Below are positions 8,405-17,414 of a stretch of 64,000 nucleotides of DNA, piece after piece (the first letter of the stretch is position 1; the number at the start of each line of letters is the position of its first letter). The stretch is taken from NCBI RefSeq assembly GCF_017599305.1, contig NZ_JAGFWR010000005.1:124001-188000 (forward strand), given 5' to 3'. The stretch comes from Micromonospora antibiotica (GTDB taxonomy: Bacteria > Actinomycetota > Actinomycetes > Mycobacteriales > Micromonosporaceae). The notes beneath the pieces were generated by a model, which was given only the letters and a program-made list of their open reading frames with translations, did not search any database and was not told the DNA's origin. The translations under genes and the position numbers were made by a program.

Positions 8405-8586
8405 GGTGCTTGCTTCCCGGGGCGGCGGGCAGGCAAACGTCGGAATTTCCGCCCCTGGCAGGCCCTTTCCCGGCCGGACCGGGACGACCCGCCCGTAGGG
8501 GCGGCAACACCGTGGGACGGCAGGACCGGTACGTCAGGTGCCGCGCGTCGACCCCCGCCCGGCGGCGGGAAACCTGCTCCACAACG

Positions 8587-8623
8587 GACGGTGCCGGCCC
8601 CCGGGCTGGGGGCCGGCACCGTC
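8587..8623. terminator. 16-bp perfect hairpin, bidirectional terminator candidate
   Basis: Arms 8587-8602 and 8608-8623 are exactly complementary around a 5-nt loop (gggct). The hairpin lies 15 bp past the stop of the small secreted protein gene and before moxR. There is no U-run, as is common for actinobacterial terminators. Confidence 0.7.
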
Positions 8624-8637
8624 GACGCGGCTGCGCG

Positions 8638-9159
8638 TCAGTTGGCGACGAACAGGTGGAACGGCTTGCTCGACACCGAACCGCCGGAGCTGTACGTCTG
8701 GATGAAGACGCCGTTCGGGGTCTGGTTGCGGGGCGCGACCGAGATCTCGCCGGCCGGCGGCACGTTGAACTGGTCGTTGGTGCCGATGGTGGCCTGGAAC
8801 GCCTTCCCGACCACGCTGTAGTCGAGCAGCACCTGGTACTGGCCGGTGCCGTACTTGGTCGACGACACGACGTTCGCCGAGTGCTGGAGCAGGGTGCCGT
8901 CGCTGGCGACGACGGCCCAGGCGACCGAACCCGCAGCCGGCGGGGCGAGCGAAACCTTCAGCGCGGCGCGGGCCTGCTTGGCTTCGGCTGCCGTCACCGG
9001 CGGCTGACCGGTGGCACCGGCCAGCCGGGCCCCCGGCTGAGCCACCTCGGCCGGGGCCTTGGTCGTGGGCTGGGCGGCGGCGATCCCGCCGCCGGCCAGG
9101 GTGAGCGCCAGGACGCCGAGCGTCACCGCCGCCGCCTTACGCCTGAAGAATGTGGCCAT
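8638..9159 (-). CDS. Small secreted protein of unknown function
   Basis: This 173-residue protein has a clear signal peptide (basic start FFRRK, hydrophobic core, AAA cleavage site near residue 29), an Ala/Pro-rich stretch and a beta-rich C-terminal domain without cysteines. I do not recognise a family. ATG 9159 has a GGGAG-type ribosome binding site and directly precedes the signal peptide. It is followed by a strong hairpin, so it is probably transcribed alone. Confidence 0.75.
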   Translation of the reverse strand: MATFFRRKAAAVTLGVLALTLAGGGIAAAQPTTKAPAEVAQPGARLAGATGQPPVTAAEAKQARAALKVSLAPPAAGSVAWAVVASDGTLLQHSANVVSSTKYGTGQYQVLLDYSVVGKAFQATIGTNDQFNVPPAGEISVAPRNQTPNGVFIQTYSSGGSVSSKPFHLFVAN

Positions 9160-9506
9160 GACAGGTCTCCCTCTTGTGACCGTGGCGATACGGCCGGCCC
9201 ACCGTTCGGAGAGCCGGATGGGTCTGGTGCGGACGGGCCGGAAATGACGCGGACAGTAGAGTTCCATCCGCGTCGGAAATGTTGACCGATCAACACTCCC
9301 GACCGGCCTGAGCTGGGATTACTACGCTCTGTTGCGGCACCTCAACGAGGAGGAACCTAACACCGACAAAAGCGGAGCGTCAATAGCGGACCAATCCGTT
9401 TTGCCATCTCGAAAACGATGTTGAAAATTGCGAAAGATGAACTCTCGACCATTCACGAATGGATGCCGGGGCGCTGCGGACGGCGTCGGTCACTAGGCTG
9501 ACCGCC
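9160..9506. other. Intergenic region with lower GC content
   Basis: This is a divergent promoter region of 347 bp, visibly less GC-rich than the flanking genes. It holds a short inverted repeat GTTGA-CCGA-TCAAC at 9281-9294, upstream of the secreted protein gene, and the leaderless promoter at 9494. I see no convincing gene. Confidence 0.4.
9494..9499 (+). promoter_or_regulatory. Probable -10 box for a leaderless gene
   Basis: TAGGCT sits exactly 7 nt before GTG 9507, and no ribosome binding site is present. This matches the box before the genes at 1098 and 59397. Confidence 0.5.
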
Positions 9507-10490
9507 GTGCTCACGAGCCTGACGCCGCCCACCACCCGTCGCCCCGCAGCCACCCTGCTCTGCTGGCTGGCGGTGGCCCCCGGCCTCGCCTGGGCGGTGG
9601 TCCGCCTCGCCGGGCTGGACCGGGGCCCGCTGGTGCAGGCGCTCGCGTTCACCCCGTACGTGGCGGGGTGGAGCCTGCTGGTGTTGACGCTGACCCTCGC
9701 CCTGCGACGCCGGTGGCCGGCGGTGGCCGCGGCGGTGGCGGCACTGGCCCTGGTCGGGGCGGTGGCACCCCGCGCCCTGCCCACCGGGCAGCCGACGGTC
9801 GACGGGCCCGAGCTGCGGCTACTCACCGCCAACCTGCTCAAGGGCGGTGCCGACGCGGCCACCCTGGTCGAGCTGGTCCGCCGGCACCGGGTGGACGTGC
9901 TCACCGTGCAGGAGTTCACCCCGGCGGCGCGCGACGCCCTCGACCGGGCCGGCCTCGCCGGCCTGCTCCCCCACCGCCAGCTCAACCCGGAGGTGGGCAC
10001 CACCGGCTCCGGGCTCTACGCCCGTTTCCCGCTCTCCGACGGCGGCTTCCGCCGCAACGCCGGCTTCGCGTTCACCCAGGCGTACGCGACGGTGGCGGTG
10101 CCGGACGCACCCCCGCTGCGGGTGGAGTCGGCCCACCCGGCGGCACCCTGGTCGGTCGGGGTGGTCGGCGAGTGGCGCACCGACCTGGCCGGCCAGCCGC
10201 GCGCCACCCCCGACGGTCAGCTCGGCATCCTCGCCGGGGACTTCAACGCCACCCTCGACCACGCCCCGCTGCGCGCCCTGCTGGCCAGCGGCTACGTGGA
10301 CGCCGCCGACGCCGTCGGGGCCGGCCTGGTGGGCACCTGGGGCCCGTACCACGGCACCCCGATCCCGCCGGTGACCATCGACCACGTCCTGGTCGACCGC
10401 CGGATCGCCGTCCGCGCGGTCACCGTCCACCGGGTGCCCGCCACCGACCACCGTGCCGTGCTGGCCACCCTGCGGCTGCCCACCCGCTGA
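9507..10490 (+). CDS. Membrane-anchored endonuclease/exonuclease/phosphatase family protein
   Basis: This 327-residue protein has three hydrophobic N-terminal segments (about residues 15-100) and then an EEP-fold domain facing outside. Catalytic landmarks are TANLLKG, QEFTP, GDFNAT and the C-terminal TDHRAV. This layout is common in actinobacteria, where the substrate (DNA, phospholipid or phosphosugar) is usually unknown. GTG 9507 is preferred over the upstream ATG because TAGGCT lies 7 nt before it. It ends 15 bp from the convergent cimA stop. Confidence 0.85.
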   Translation: MLTSLTPPTTRRPAATLLCWLAVAPGLAWAVVRLAGLDRGPLVQALAFTPYVAGWSLLVLTLTLALRRRWPAVAAAVAALALVGAVAPRALPTGQPTVDGPELRLLTANLLKGGADAATLVELVRRHRVDVLTVQEFTPAARDALDRAGLAGLLPHRQLNPEVGTTGSGLYARFPLSDGGFRRNAGFAFTQAYATVAVPDAPPLRVESAHPAAPWSVGVVGEWRTDLAGQPRATPDGQLGILAGDFNATLDHAPLRALLASGYVDAADAVGAGLVGTWGPYHGTPIPPVTIDHVLVDRRIAVRAVTVHRVPATDHRAVLATLRLPTR

Positions 10491-10505
10491 GGCCGGGGCG
10501 GCGGA

Positions 10506-12089
10506 TCAGACCCGGGCCCGGTCCAGGCCGTAGGTGAGGGCGTCGACCAGGGCGTGCCAGGAGGCTTCGACCACGTTGGGGTGCACACCGACGGTGGTCC
10601 AGTCGCGGCCGGTCCCGTCGGCGGTCTCCACCAGCACCCGGGTCACCGCCCCGGTGCCGTGGGTGCCCTCCAGGATGCGCACCTTGTAGTCGGCCAGCTC
10701 GAAGTGGCGCAGCTCCGGGTAGTACCGCAGCAGTCCGACCCGCAGCGCCTCGTCGAGGGCGTTGACCGGTCCGTTGCCCTCGGCGGTGGCGATCACCCGC
10801 TCACCGCGTACCCGGATCTTCACGGTCGCCTCGGAGACCACCGCACCGTCCTCCCGGTGCTCCACCAGCACCCGGTACGACTCCAGCGCGAACGGTCGCA
10901 CCGGGGCGGCGTCCGGCAGCTCGGAACGGACCAGCAGCTCGAACGACGCGTCGGCGGCCTCGAACGACCAGCCGCCCGCCTCCAGCTCCTTGACCCGGGT
11001 GGTCACCTTCGACACGGCGTCCGGATGGCCGGCCAGGTCAAGACCCAGCTCGCGGCTCTTCAGCTCGATGCTGGCCCGGCCGGCCATCTCGGTCACCAGG
11101 ATCCGCATGTCGTTGCCCACCACCGACGGGTCCACGTGGTTGTAGAGCAACGGGTCGACCTTGATCGCGCTCGCGTGCAGCCCCGCCTTGTGGGCGAAGG
11201 CGGCGGCCCCGGCGTACGCCTGGTGGGTGTCGGGGGCGATGTTGGCGATCTCGGCGATGGCGTGCGAGACCCGCACCATCTGTTCCAGGCAGCCGTCGGG
11301 TAGGACGGGCAGCCCGAGCTTGAGCTGGAGGTTCGCCACGACGGCGAAGAGGTCGGCGTTGCCGGGGCGTTCGCCGTACCCGTTGGCGGTGCCCTGCACG
11401 TGCCGGACCCCGGCCTCGACGGCCGCGATGGTGTTGGCCACCGCGCAGGCGGTGTCGTTCTGGGCGTGCATGCCGAACAGCTCTGGGGCGATCCCGGTCC
11501 GCGCGGTCAGGTCGGCGATCGCGGCGGTCACCCGGGACGGGAGCATCCCCCCGTTGGTGTCGCAGAGCACGAACCGCTCGGCCCCGGCGGCGAGCGCGGT
11601 CTCGACCACCGAGGCGGTGTACGCCGGGTCGTGCCGGAACCCGTCGAAGAAGTGCTCACCGTCGACGAAGACCCGTCGTCCCTGCGCGACCAGGTGGGCG
11701 ACCGTGTCCCGGACCATCGCCAGGTTCTCCGCGCCGGTGGTGCGCAGGGCGCGTTCGACGTGCCGGATGTCGGCCTTGGCGACCAGGGCGACGGCCGGGG
11801 TCTGCGCGTCGAGCAGCGCGCGCACCTGCGGGTCGTCGGCGACGGCGATCCCGGCCTTGCGGGTGGCCCCGAACGCGACCAGCAGGGCGTGCCGCAGGTC
11901 CAGCTCGGTGCGGGCGCGGCGGAAGAACTCGGTGTCCTTCGGCACGGCGCCCGGCCATCCGCCCTCGATGAAACCGACGCCGAACTCGTCGAGCAGCCGG
12001 GCCACCGCCAGCTTGTCGATCACCGAGTAGCTGAGCCCCTCGCGCTGGGCGCCGTCGCGCAGCGTGGTGTCGTAGACCTGGAACGTCAT
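10506..12089 (-). CDS. cimA: (R)-citramalate synthase
   Basis: This 527-residue enzyme condenses pyruvate with acetyl-CoA to citramalate, the first step of threonine-independent isoleucine synthesis. The HMGL/isopropylmalate-synthase barrel begins with the active-site TTLRDGAQREG (residues 8-18) and contains HAQND and the NGYGERPGNAD loop. The C-terminal LeuA-type regulatory domain (about 400-527) is present. CimA is distinguished from LeuA by overall layout and its early TTLRDGAQ motif. ATG 12089 follows an AAGGGA. The 145 bp upstream carry a leader peptide and intrinsic terminator, so expression is probably attenuated by isoleucine supply. Confidence 0.92.
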   Translation of the reverse strand: MTFQVYDTTLRDGAQREGLSYSVIDKLAVARLLDEFGVGFIEGGWPGAVPKDTEFFRRARTELDLRHALLVAFGATRKAGIAVADDPQVRALLDAQTPAVALVAKADIRHVERALRTTGAENLAMVRDTVAHLVAQGRRVFVDGEHFFDGFRHDPAYTASVVETALAAGAERFVLCDTNGGMLPSRVTAAIADLTARTGIAPELFGMHAQNDTACAVANTIAAVEAGVRHVQGTANGYGERPGNADLFAVVANLQLKLGLPVLPDGCLEQMVRVSHAIAEIANIAPDTHQAYAGAAAFAHKAGLHASAIKVDPLLYNHVDPSVVGNDMRILVTEMAGRASIELKSRELGLDLAGHPDAVSKVTTRVKELEAGGWSFEAADASFELLVRSELPDAAPVRPFALESYRVLVEHREDGAVVSEATVKIRVRGERVIATAEGNGPVNALDEALRVGLLRYYPELRHFELADYKVRILEGTHGTGAVTRVLVETADGTGRDWTTVGVHPNVVEASWHALVDALTYGLDRARV

Positions 12090-12130
12090 CGCGAGTCCCT
12101 TTCTTCGGACCGTCGAACCTTGCGGGGGGC

Positions 12131-12162
12131 AACAAAAAGACCCCCCGCGGATGCGGGAGGTC
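12131..12162 (-). terminator. Intrinsic terminator/attenuator in the cimA leader
   Basis: On the minus strand a 10-bp stem (arms 12153-12162 and 12139-12148, one G-U/A-C variant position) with a 4-nt loop is followed by TTTTT at 12138-12134. A U-run terminator upstream of cimA but downstream of a small ORF is the classic attenuator position. Confidence 0.8.
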
Positions 12163-12163
12163 T

Positions 12164-12193
12164 GCGCGCTCGGCGGAGGGGAGGCCGGCGCGC
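12164..12193 (-). promoter_or_regulatory. Leader hairpin abutting the cimA leader-peptide stop
   Basis: GCGCGC at 12188-12193 pairs with GCGCGC at 12164-12169, extended by CCG/CGG with one bulge. The stem begins at the leader stop codon, so a ribosome terminating there would cover it. Its loop contains CCTCCCC, which could pair with the G-run of the terminator and act as an antiterminator. Confidence 0.5.
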
Positions 12194-12234
12194 TAGCTGC
12201 CAATAATGCGGGCGGAGCTGGTCACGGTGGCCAC
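12193..12234 (-). CDS. cimA leader peptide with tandem isoleucine codons
   Basis: A 13-codon ORF reads MATVTSSARIIGS. GGGAG lies 7 nt before GTG 12234, and a second in-frame GTG at 12225 would give MTSSARIIGS. The two isoleucines are ATT ATT, a codon almost unused in these genes, where ATC dominates. The stop is followed immediately by a hairpin and then a U-run terminator before cimA. This arrangement is what ribosome-mediated attenuation by isoleucyl-tRNA requires. Confidence 0.7.
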   Translation of the reverse strand: MATVTSSARIIGS

Positions 12235-12376
12235 TCTGCCACTCCCACCCGAATCTGGGAGACAGAATCCACATCCCGGGACGGGATGTGTGGGACGTCT
12301 CCCCTCGGGTACCTCAGATGCGGACACGAAGCGCTTTTCTCCGATAACGACTACGACAGTCGAGGCAGGAGTTCCG

Positions 12377-12835
12377 ATGGACAGGCTCGATCCGCACACC
12401 GCCCACGGCACCACGGACCCGATGGTCGACGACGGTCAGGGCGCGATCGCCGGCGGCGCCCCCGGTGGGGCGTTCAACCCGTGGAGCTACCGCGACGAGG
12501 CCGGGGTCGCCGACGCCGACCTGGTCGGCTACAAGGTCGAGGCGACCGACGGCGGCATCGGCAAGATCGACGAGGCGAGTCACGAGGTCGGCGGCAGTTA
12601 CCTGGTCGTCGACACCGGGCCGTGGATCTTCGGCAAGAAGGTGATGCTCCCCGCCGGCACCATCAACCAGGTCGACCACGACGACCGCAAGGTCCACGTC
12701 GACCGCACCAGGGACCAGATCAAGGCCGCCCCCGAGTACGACGAGACCAGCCACAGCGACCCGGCCTACCGGGACAAGCTGGGCGGCTACTACGACGACA
12801 CCTACGGCAACCTCCCCCCGGGCACCGCCCGGTAG
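12377..12835 (+). CDS. PRC-barrel domain protein
   Basis: This 152-residue acidic, soluble protein has a PRC-barrel in its middle (about 45-115: LVGYKVEATDGGIGKIDEAS, then VVDTGPWIFGKKVMLPAGTI). It ends in a Tyr/Asp-rich tail. PRC-barrel proteins of this type are common in actinobacteria and often stress-induced, but the role is not known. ATG 12377 follows an AGGAG at 6 nt. It diverges from the cimA leader. Confidence 0.85.
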   Translation: MDRLDPHTAHGTTDPMVDDGQGAIAGGAPGGAFNPWSYRDEAGVADADLVGYKVEATDGGIGKIDEASHEVGGSYLVVDTGPWIFGKKVMLPAGTINQVDHDDRKVHVDRTRDQIKAAPEYDETSHSDPAYRDKLGGYYDDTYGNLPPGTAR

Positions 12836-12935
12836 GCGACAGGCGGGCGGTCCGACGCACCGGCAGACCTCGGACACCAGACCCGTCGATCGACGACGAC
12901 GGCCGACGGGGCGGCATCCACGCCCCGCCGGCCGT

Positions 12936-12941
12936 TACCGT
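12936..12941 (+). promoter_or_regulatory. Probable -10 box for a leaderless gene
   Basis: TACCGT is 6 nt before GTG 12948, and no ribosome binding site is present. Confidence 0.45.
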
Positions 12942-12947
12942 GTCCGG

Positions 12948-13703
12948 GTGAACCCCACCGAGGACAGCCGCCGTATCCCGTTCTCCGCGATGTTCAACTT
13001 CCGCGACGTCGGCGGCTATCCCGGCCACGACGCCCGGACCGTCCGCTGGGGGCGGCTCTACCGGTCGGACTCCCCACACCGCATCGACGGCACCGACCGG
13101 GAGGCGTTCAGCGCCCTCGGCATCCGCACCGTGATCGACCTGCGCCGCCCGACCGAGGTGGACCGGGACGGCCGGGTGCCCGACCTGGACGGCCTGGCCT
13201 ACCGGCACATCCACCCCGAACACGCCGACTGGGCGCTGACCCGCCACGAGCCGGAGTCCAGCCTGGCCCGCTACCTCGCCGACCGCTACGCCGACCTCGC
13301 CGAGACCGGCACCGCCGGGCTGGCCGAAGCCGTCGGCCTGATCGCCGACAGCACCAACGCCCCCGTCCTGGTGCACTGTGTGGCGGGCAAGGACCGCACC
13401 GGCATCGTCTGCGCGCTGACCCTGGCGGTGCTCGGCGTCGACGACGACCGCATCGCCGAGGACTACGCGCTGAGCAGCGAGGCGTCCCAGCGGTTCAGCG
13501 CCTGGCTGGCGGCGTCCATGCCGGAGGCCGAAGCACCGCCCGCGCCCTTCCTGGGCTCCCCCGCCGAAGCGATGTCGCTCTTCCTCGTCGAGCTGCGCCG
13601 ACGGCACGGCTCGGTCGAGGACTACCTGCGCCACGCCGGCGTCACCGACGCCCAGCTCGCCGCCCTGCGCGACCACCTGCTGGAGCCGCCCACGCCGCAG
13701 TGA
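12948..13703 (+). CDS. PtpB-type tyrosine/serine protein phosphatase
   Basis: This 251-residue cytosolic phosphatase carries the P-loop HCVAGKDRTG with nucleophile Cys144 and Arg150. The lysine-aspartate pair after the glycine is characteristic of the PtpB (Y_phosphatase3) family, whose members can act on phosphotyrosine, phosphoserine and phosphoinositides. The N-terminal FNFRDVGGY and the WGRLYRSD segment fit the family. Length is normal. It ends 20 bp before the convergent ilvE stop. Confidence 0.9.
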   Translation: MNPTEDSRRIPFSAMFNFRDVGGYPGHDARTVRWGRLYRSDSPHRIDGTDREAFSALGIRTVIDLRRPTEVDRDGRVPDLDGLAYRHIHPEHADWALTRHEPESSLARYLADRYADLAETGTAGLAEAVGLIADSTNAPVLVHCVAGKDRTGIVCALTLAVLGVDDDRIAEDYALSSEASQRFSAWLAASMPEAEAPPAPFLGSPAEAMSLFLVELRRRHGSVEDYLRHAGVTDAQLAALRDHLLEPPTPQ

Positions 13704-13723
13704 CCCCCTCGGGGGGCCGCCGG

Positions 13724-14821
13724 TCAGCTCAGGTGCGTCACCCAGCCGTGCGGGTCGGGGGCTTCCCCGCGCTGGACCGCCACCAACTGCTCCCGCAGCG
13801 CCGAGGTGGACCGGCCCGGCTCACCGCCGCCGATCACGAACTCGCCGCCGGGGTGCCGCACCCGCGCGACCGGGGTGATCACCGCGGCGGTGCCGCAGGC
13901 GAAGACCTCACGCAGCCGGCCGCTCTCGGCGTCGGCCTGCCACTCGTCGAAGCTCACCCGGCGTTCGACGACCCGGTGCCCGGAGGCGGCGGCCAGGTCG
14001 AGCAGCGCGTCCCGGGTGATGCCCGGCAGGATCGTGCCGGTCAACGGCGGGGTGACCAGGGTGTTGTCGTCGTAGACGAAGAAGACGTTCATGCCGCCGA
14101 GTTCCTCGACGTAGCGGCGCTCCACCGCGTCCAGGAAGACCACCTGGTCGCACCCGGCCTCGATCGCCTCCGCCTGGGCGGACAGCGACGCGGCGTAGTT
14201 GCCGCCGCACTTGGCCGCGCCGGTGCCACCGGGGGCCGCCCGGGTGTAGTCCGGGGAGACCCAGAGGGTGACCGGCTTGACCCCACCGGCGAAGTACCCG
14301 CCGGCCGGCGAGGCGATGACGCAGTAGAGGTACTCGTTGGCCGGGCGGACACCGAGGAATGCCTCGCTGGCGAACATGAACGGCCGCAGGTAGAGGCTGG
14401 TGTCGGCGCCCTCGGGGATCCAGTCCCGGTCGATCTCGACCAGCTTGCGCAGCGACTCGACGAACAGCTCCGCCGGCAGCTCCGGCATGGCCAGCCGCCG
14501 GGCGGAGGCGATGAACCGGGCCGCGTTGGCCTCCGGCCGGAACATGGTGATCGAGCCGTCAGCCGTCCGGTAGGCCTTCAGCCCCTCGAAGATCTCCTGC
14601 GCGTAGTGCAGGACGGCGGTGGCCGGATCCATCGGGATCGGCGCGCGGGCCTCGACCCGGGGGTCGTACCAGCCCTTGCCGTCGGCGTACCGGATGGTGA
14701 CCATGTGGTCGGTGAAGACCCGACCGAAGCCGGGGTCGACCAGCAGGGCGGCCCGTTCGGCGGCGGATACCGGCGCGGGATTCGGACGGATCTCGAAATC
14801 GAGCATGTCACCACCGCTCAT
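13724..14821 (-). CDS. ilvE: Branched-chain amino acid aminotransferase
   Basis: This 365-residue class IV PLP enzyme transaminates valine, leucine and isoleucine. The PLP lysine is Lys204 in [15 protein letters not shown], and the [13 protein letters not shown] and [14 protein letters not shown] segments are typical of the BCAT family. ATG 14821 has GGGAGG 9 nt upstream, and a further ATG at 14806 would start at the conserved [10 protein letters not shown] possible -10 (TAGGTT, minus strand, 14888-14883) lies upstream. It is the next gene after leuB on the same strand, about 110 bp away. Confidence 0.95.
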   Translation of the reverse strand: MSGGDMLDFEIRPNPAPVSAAERAALLVDPGFGRVFTDHMVTIRYADGKGWYDPRVEARAPIPMDPATAVLHYAQEIFEGLKAYRTADGSITMFRPEANAARFIASARRLAMPELPAELFVESLRKLVEIDRDWIPEGADTSLYLRPFMFASEAFLGVRPANEYLYCVIASPAGGYFAGGVKPVTLWVSPDYTRAAPGGTGAAKCGGNYAASLSAQAEAIEAGCDQVVFLDAVERRYVEELGGMNVFFVYDDNTLVTPPLTGTILPGITRDALLDLAAASGHRVVERRVSFDEWQADAESGRLREVFACGTAAVITPVARVRHPGGEFVIGGGEPGRSTSALREQLVAVQRGEAPDPHGWVTHLS

Positions 14822-14930
14822 CGCGCTGACCTCCCTGCGGGTTGACGGCACGCGGGGACCACGCACCGAGCTGCTGTCCAGAAACCTACCCCGAACGGTC
14901 GTTCAGTGGATAGGGCCGCTACCGGCGGGA

Positions 14931-15962
14931 TCAGGCCACCGCGTGCGCGGCGAGCCGGTCCCCCACCTCGTCGGTCCGCAACGCCACACCCGGGGTCCGG
15001 CCGGCCAGCTCGGCGGCGACCGCGCCGGTCACCCGGGCGGCGGCGTCGGCGTGACCCAACTGGTCGAGCAGAAGCGCGGCGGAGAGCACGGCGGCCACCG
15101 GGTCGGCGACCCCCTTGCCGGCGATGTCCGGCGCCGAGCCGTGCACCGGCTCGAACATCGACGGGTACGCCCCGGTGGGGTTGATGCAGCCACTGGCCGC
15201 CAGGCCGATCCCCCCGGTGACCGCGGCGGCGATGTCGGTGAGGATGTCGCCGAACAGGTTGTCGGTGACCACCACGTCGTAGCGCTGGGGCTGGGTGACC
15301 AGGAACATGGCGGCGGCGTCGACGTGCTGGTACTCGGTGGCGACGTCGGGGTGCTCGGCGGCGACGGCCGCGAACGCCCGCGCCCACAGCGAGCCGGCGT
15401 GGGTCAGCACATTGGTCTTGTGCACCAGGGTGACCTTGCGCCGCTCCCGGCGGGCGGCGCGGGCGAAGGCGTCCCGGATGACCCGTTCCACCCCGTGTCG
15501 GGTGTTCAGGCTCTCCTCCGTGGCCACCTCGGCCGGGGTGTCCCGGTGCAGGCTGCCGCCGGCACCGGCGTAGAGGCCCTCGGTGCCCTCCCGGACGACG
15601 ACCAGGTCGACCTCACCCGGCTTGACGTTGACCAGCGGGCCGGGCACGCCGGGCCAGAGCCGGGACGGGCGCAGGTTGACGTACTGGTCGAAGGCGAAGC
15701 GGAGCTTCAGCAGCAGGCCGCGCTCCAGCACGCCCGGCGGCACGGTGGGGTCGCCCACCGCGCCGAGCAGGATGGCGTCGTGGCCGGCCAGCTCGGTCAG
15801 CACCGAGTCGGGCAGCACCTCGCCCGTGCGGTGGTAGCGCGCCGCGCCGAGGTCGTACTGCGTCGCCTCGACCCCGGGGAGCACGGCGTCGAGGACCTTG
15901 AGGGCCTGCGCGACCACCTCGGGTCCGATCCCGTCCCCGGCCACCACCGCGATCCGTGCCAC
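14931..15962 (-). CDS. leuB: 3-isopropylmalate dehydrogenase
   Basis: This 343-residue NAD-dependent decarboxylating dehydrogenase acts in leucine synthesis. It shows GDGIGPEVV at the N-terminus, the substrate-binding [13 protein letters not shown], and the C-terminal [17 protein letters not shown] 15962 has AGGAG at 6 nt. Roughly 100 codons of open frame upstream carry no homology and were excluded. I saw no leader peptide of the cimA or ilvB type in front of it. Confidence 0.95.
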   Translation of the reverse strand: MARIAVVAGDGIGPEVVAQALKVLDAVLPGVEATQYDLGAARYHRTGEVLPDSVLTELAGHDAILLGAVGDPTVPPGVLERGLLLKLRFAFDQYVNLRPSRLWPGVPGPLVNVKPGEVDLVVVREGTEGLYAGAGGSLHRDTPAEVATEESLNTRHGVERVIRDAFARAARRERRKVTLVHKTNVLTHAGSLWARAFAAVAAEHPDVATEYQHVDAAAMFLVTQPQRYDVVVTDNLFGDILTDIAAAVTGGIGLAASGCINPTGAYPSMFEPVHGSAPDIAGKGVADPVAAVLSAALLLDQLGHADAAARVTGAVAAELAGRTPGVALRTDEVGDRLAAHAVA

Positions 15963-16182
15963 CTGCCGCTCCTCACCTCGTCCGCTGGGGTGAACGGTAC
16001 GTCCCCGTCCCGGTTCCCGGTACGAGCCTTCCATTATCTGGGAGGACGAAATGCTCAGCAGGCTCCCAGCCAGCATTCATGGTGCGGTCATCTCCACTGC
16101 CTAGGGTCGGTGCAGGACGGGTCGTGGGGCCCGGGACGGACCGGTCGCGACGTCGCGGCACCGTCGGTGAAGGAGCAGTGTG

Positions 16183-17058
16183 ATGCGGACCGAGCAGCAG
16201 CGGGGGCCAGGCCGACTGGACGAGCAACCGCGCACCCGCTGGGTGGACCAGGCGACATTCTCCCGCCGCCGCCCCGACCTGCGCCTGGGCACCCGCAGCC
16301 ACCGCCTCGACCGGGCCGGTGAAGCGTCCGGCGGCCGGATCACCGTGCAGCACGCCGTCCGGACCGGCACCGCCGAATACTCGCTCCTGCTCAACGCCCC
16401 CGAGGACCTGGGCCGGCGGGTGGTCGGTGACGCGCTGCGCGACGCCGTCGCCGAGCTACGGGCCATCGACCTCACCTACGGGCCGAACCGGCCGGAGAGC
16501 CTGGTCTCCCGGCTGCGGCGCGGCGAGATCAGCCCCGAGTCGTACCCGCCGCTGACCGACCTGGTGGACCGCTGCGCGGCCATGCGGGCCGCCACCGACG
16601 GCTGGTTCGACGCCTGGGCCGTGCCCGGCGGCTTCGACCCCGGCGGCCTGCTCAACGGTTGGGCGGTGGAGCGGGCCGCGGCCCGGTTGCGCGCCGCCGG
16701 CATCACCGACTACGCGGTGCTCTCCGGCGCCGACCTGACGGTACGCGGCCACGCCGCGCACGGCGGCCCGTGGCGGGTGGCGGTGCACCACCCGACCGAC
16801 GGTCGACGGGCCCCGCTGGTGCTGGAGATGACGGCCGGCGCGGTGGGCACCTCCGGGGTGACCGGCCGGCAGGGGCACGTCGTCGACCCGCACACCGGTG
16901 AGTCGGCCCGGCAGCTGGTCGCCGCGACCGTCGTCGGGCCGGACCTCGCCGTCGCCGACGCCTACGCGACCGCGTTGTACGCGGCCGGGCCGGTGGGGCT
17001 GGCATGGTTCCGCACCGACTCGGCATATCAGGCTCTCTTCGCCCACCGGCGCCGCTGA
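16183..17058 (+). CDS. ApbE-like FAD:protein FMN transferase
   Basis: This 291-residue protein belongs to the ApbE family, which attaches FMN from FAD to threonine residues of flavoproteins. The family motifs are present: FDPGGLLNGWAVERA, then GTSGVTGRQGHVVDPHTG, and the C-terminal DLAVADAYATAL with the metal-binding Asp/Thr. There is no signal peptide or lipobox, so this is a cytosolic form like others in actinobacteria. AAGGAG precedes GTG 16180 and ATG 16183, and the ATG has the better spacing. A strong hairpin follows. Confidence 0.85.
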   Translation: MRTEQQRGPGRLDEQPRTRWVDQATFSRRRPDLRLGTRSHRLDRAGEASGGRITVQHAVRTGTAEYSLLLNAPEDLGRRVVGDALRDAVAELRAIDLTYGPNRPESLVSRLRRGEISPESYPPLTDLVDRCAAMRAATDGWFDAWAVPGGFDPGGLLNGWAVERAAARLRAAGITDYAVLSGADLTVRGHAAHGGPWRVAVHHPTDGRRAPLVLEMTAGAVGTSGVTGRQGHVVDPHTGESARQLVAATVVGPDLAVADAYATALYAAGPVGLAWFRTDSAYQALFAHRRR

Positions 17059-17129
17059 GCGGTGCCGCGGCGCGTCGGCCGACCTGTGGAGGGGGTCCAC
17101 GGGGTGGCGCGGTCGACGGGCCGGCGATC

Positions 17130-17163
17130 GGCCCCCACGGTCTCGGCAACGACCGTGGGGGCC
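17130..17163. terminator. 13-bp perfect hairpin after the apbE-like gene
   Basis: Arms 17130-17142 and 17151-17163 match exactly around an 8-nt loop (tcggcaac), 71 bp past the stop. The rest of the 356-bp gap to 17415 shows nothing else. Confidence 0.65.
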
Positions 17164-17414
17164 GGTCAGCGACGAGTGCGCGTGGCTCGCGCATTCGAGG
17201 GGTGCAGGCCGGCCGGACGGACGTTCGGCCTCGTCACCCGAAGACGGGTCGACGTCCGACGCTGCCGGTGACCGCTCCGATACGCTAGCGAATCGACGCA
17301 ACTCGACGCAAGAGTCTCCACAGCGGACCGTGTCCTCCGGACACTCGAACCACCTGCGGGAATCACGGCGGGTCAGTGTCGCCCGCAGGAGCGCGTGATG
17401 GCACGCTGTCCGCC

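Noticed and set aside
7359-8582. Upstream extension of the DUF58 reading frame
   Set aside because: It runs antisense-frame through moxR with low-complexity Arg/Pro/Gly sequence. The GTGA overlap at 7355-7358 gives a natural start.
9290-9424. Plausible-looking peptide frame (SWDYYALLRHLNEEE) in the 9.3 kb gap
   Set aside because: It has no start codon with a ribosome binding site and is bounded by a stop just upstream; the amino acid pattern alone is not enough.
14893-14904. GAACGGTCGTTC as a TetR-type operator before ilvE
   Set aside because: The symmetry is short (5-bp arms), there is no regulator gene nearby, and such motifs are common by chance in this composition.
16021-16080. Possible leucine-type leader peptide upstream of leuB
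   Set aside because: An ATG-led frame ([16 protein letters not shown]) exists, but it has no Leu run and no terminator hairpin follows, unlike the cimA and ilvB leaders.
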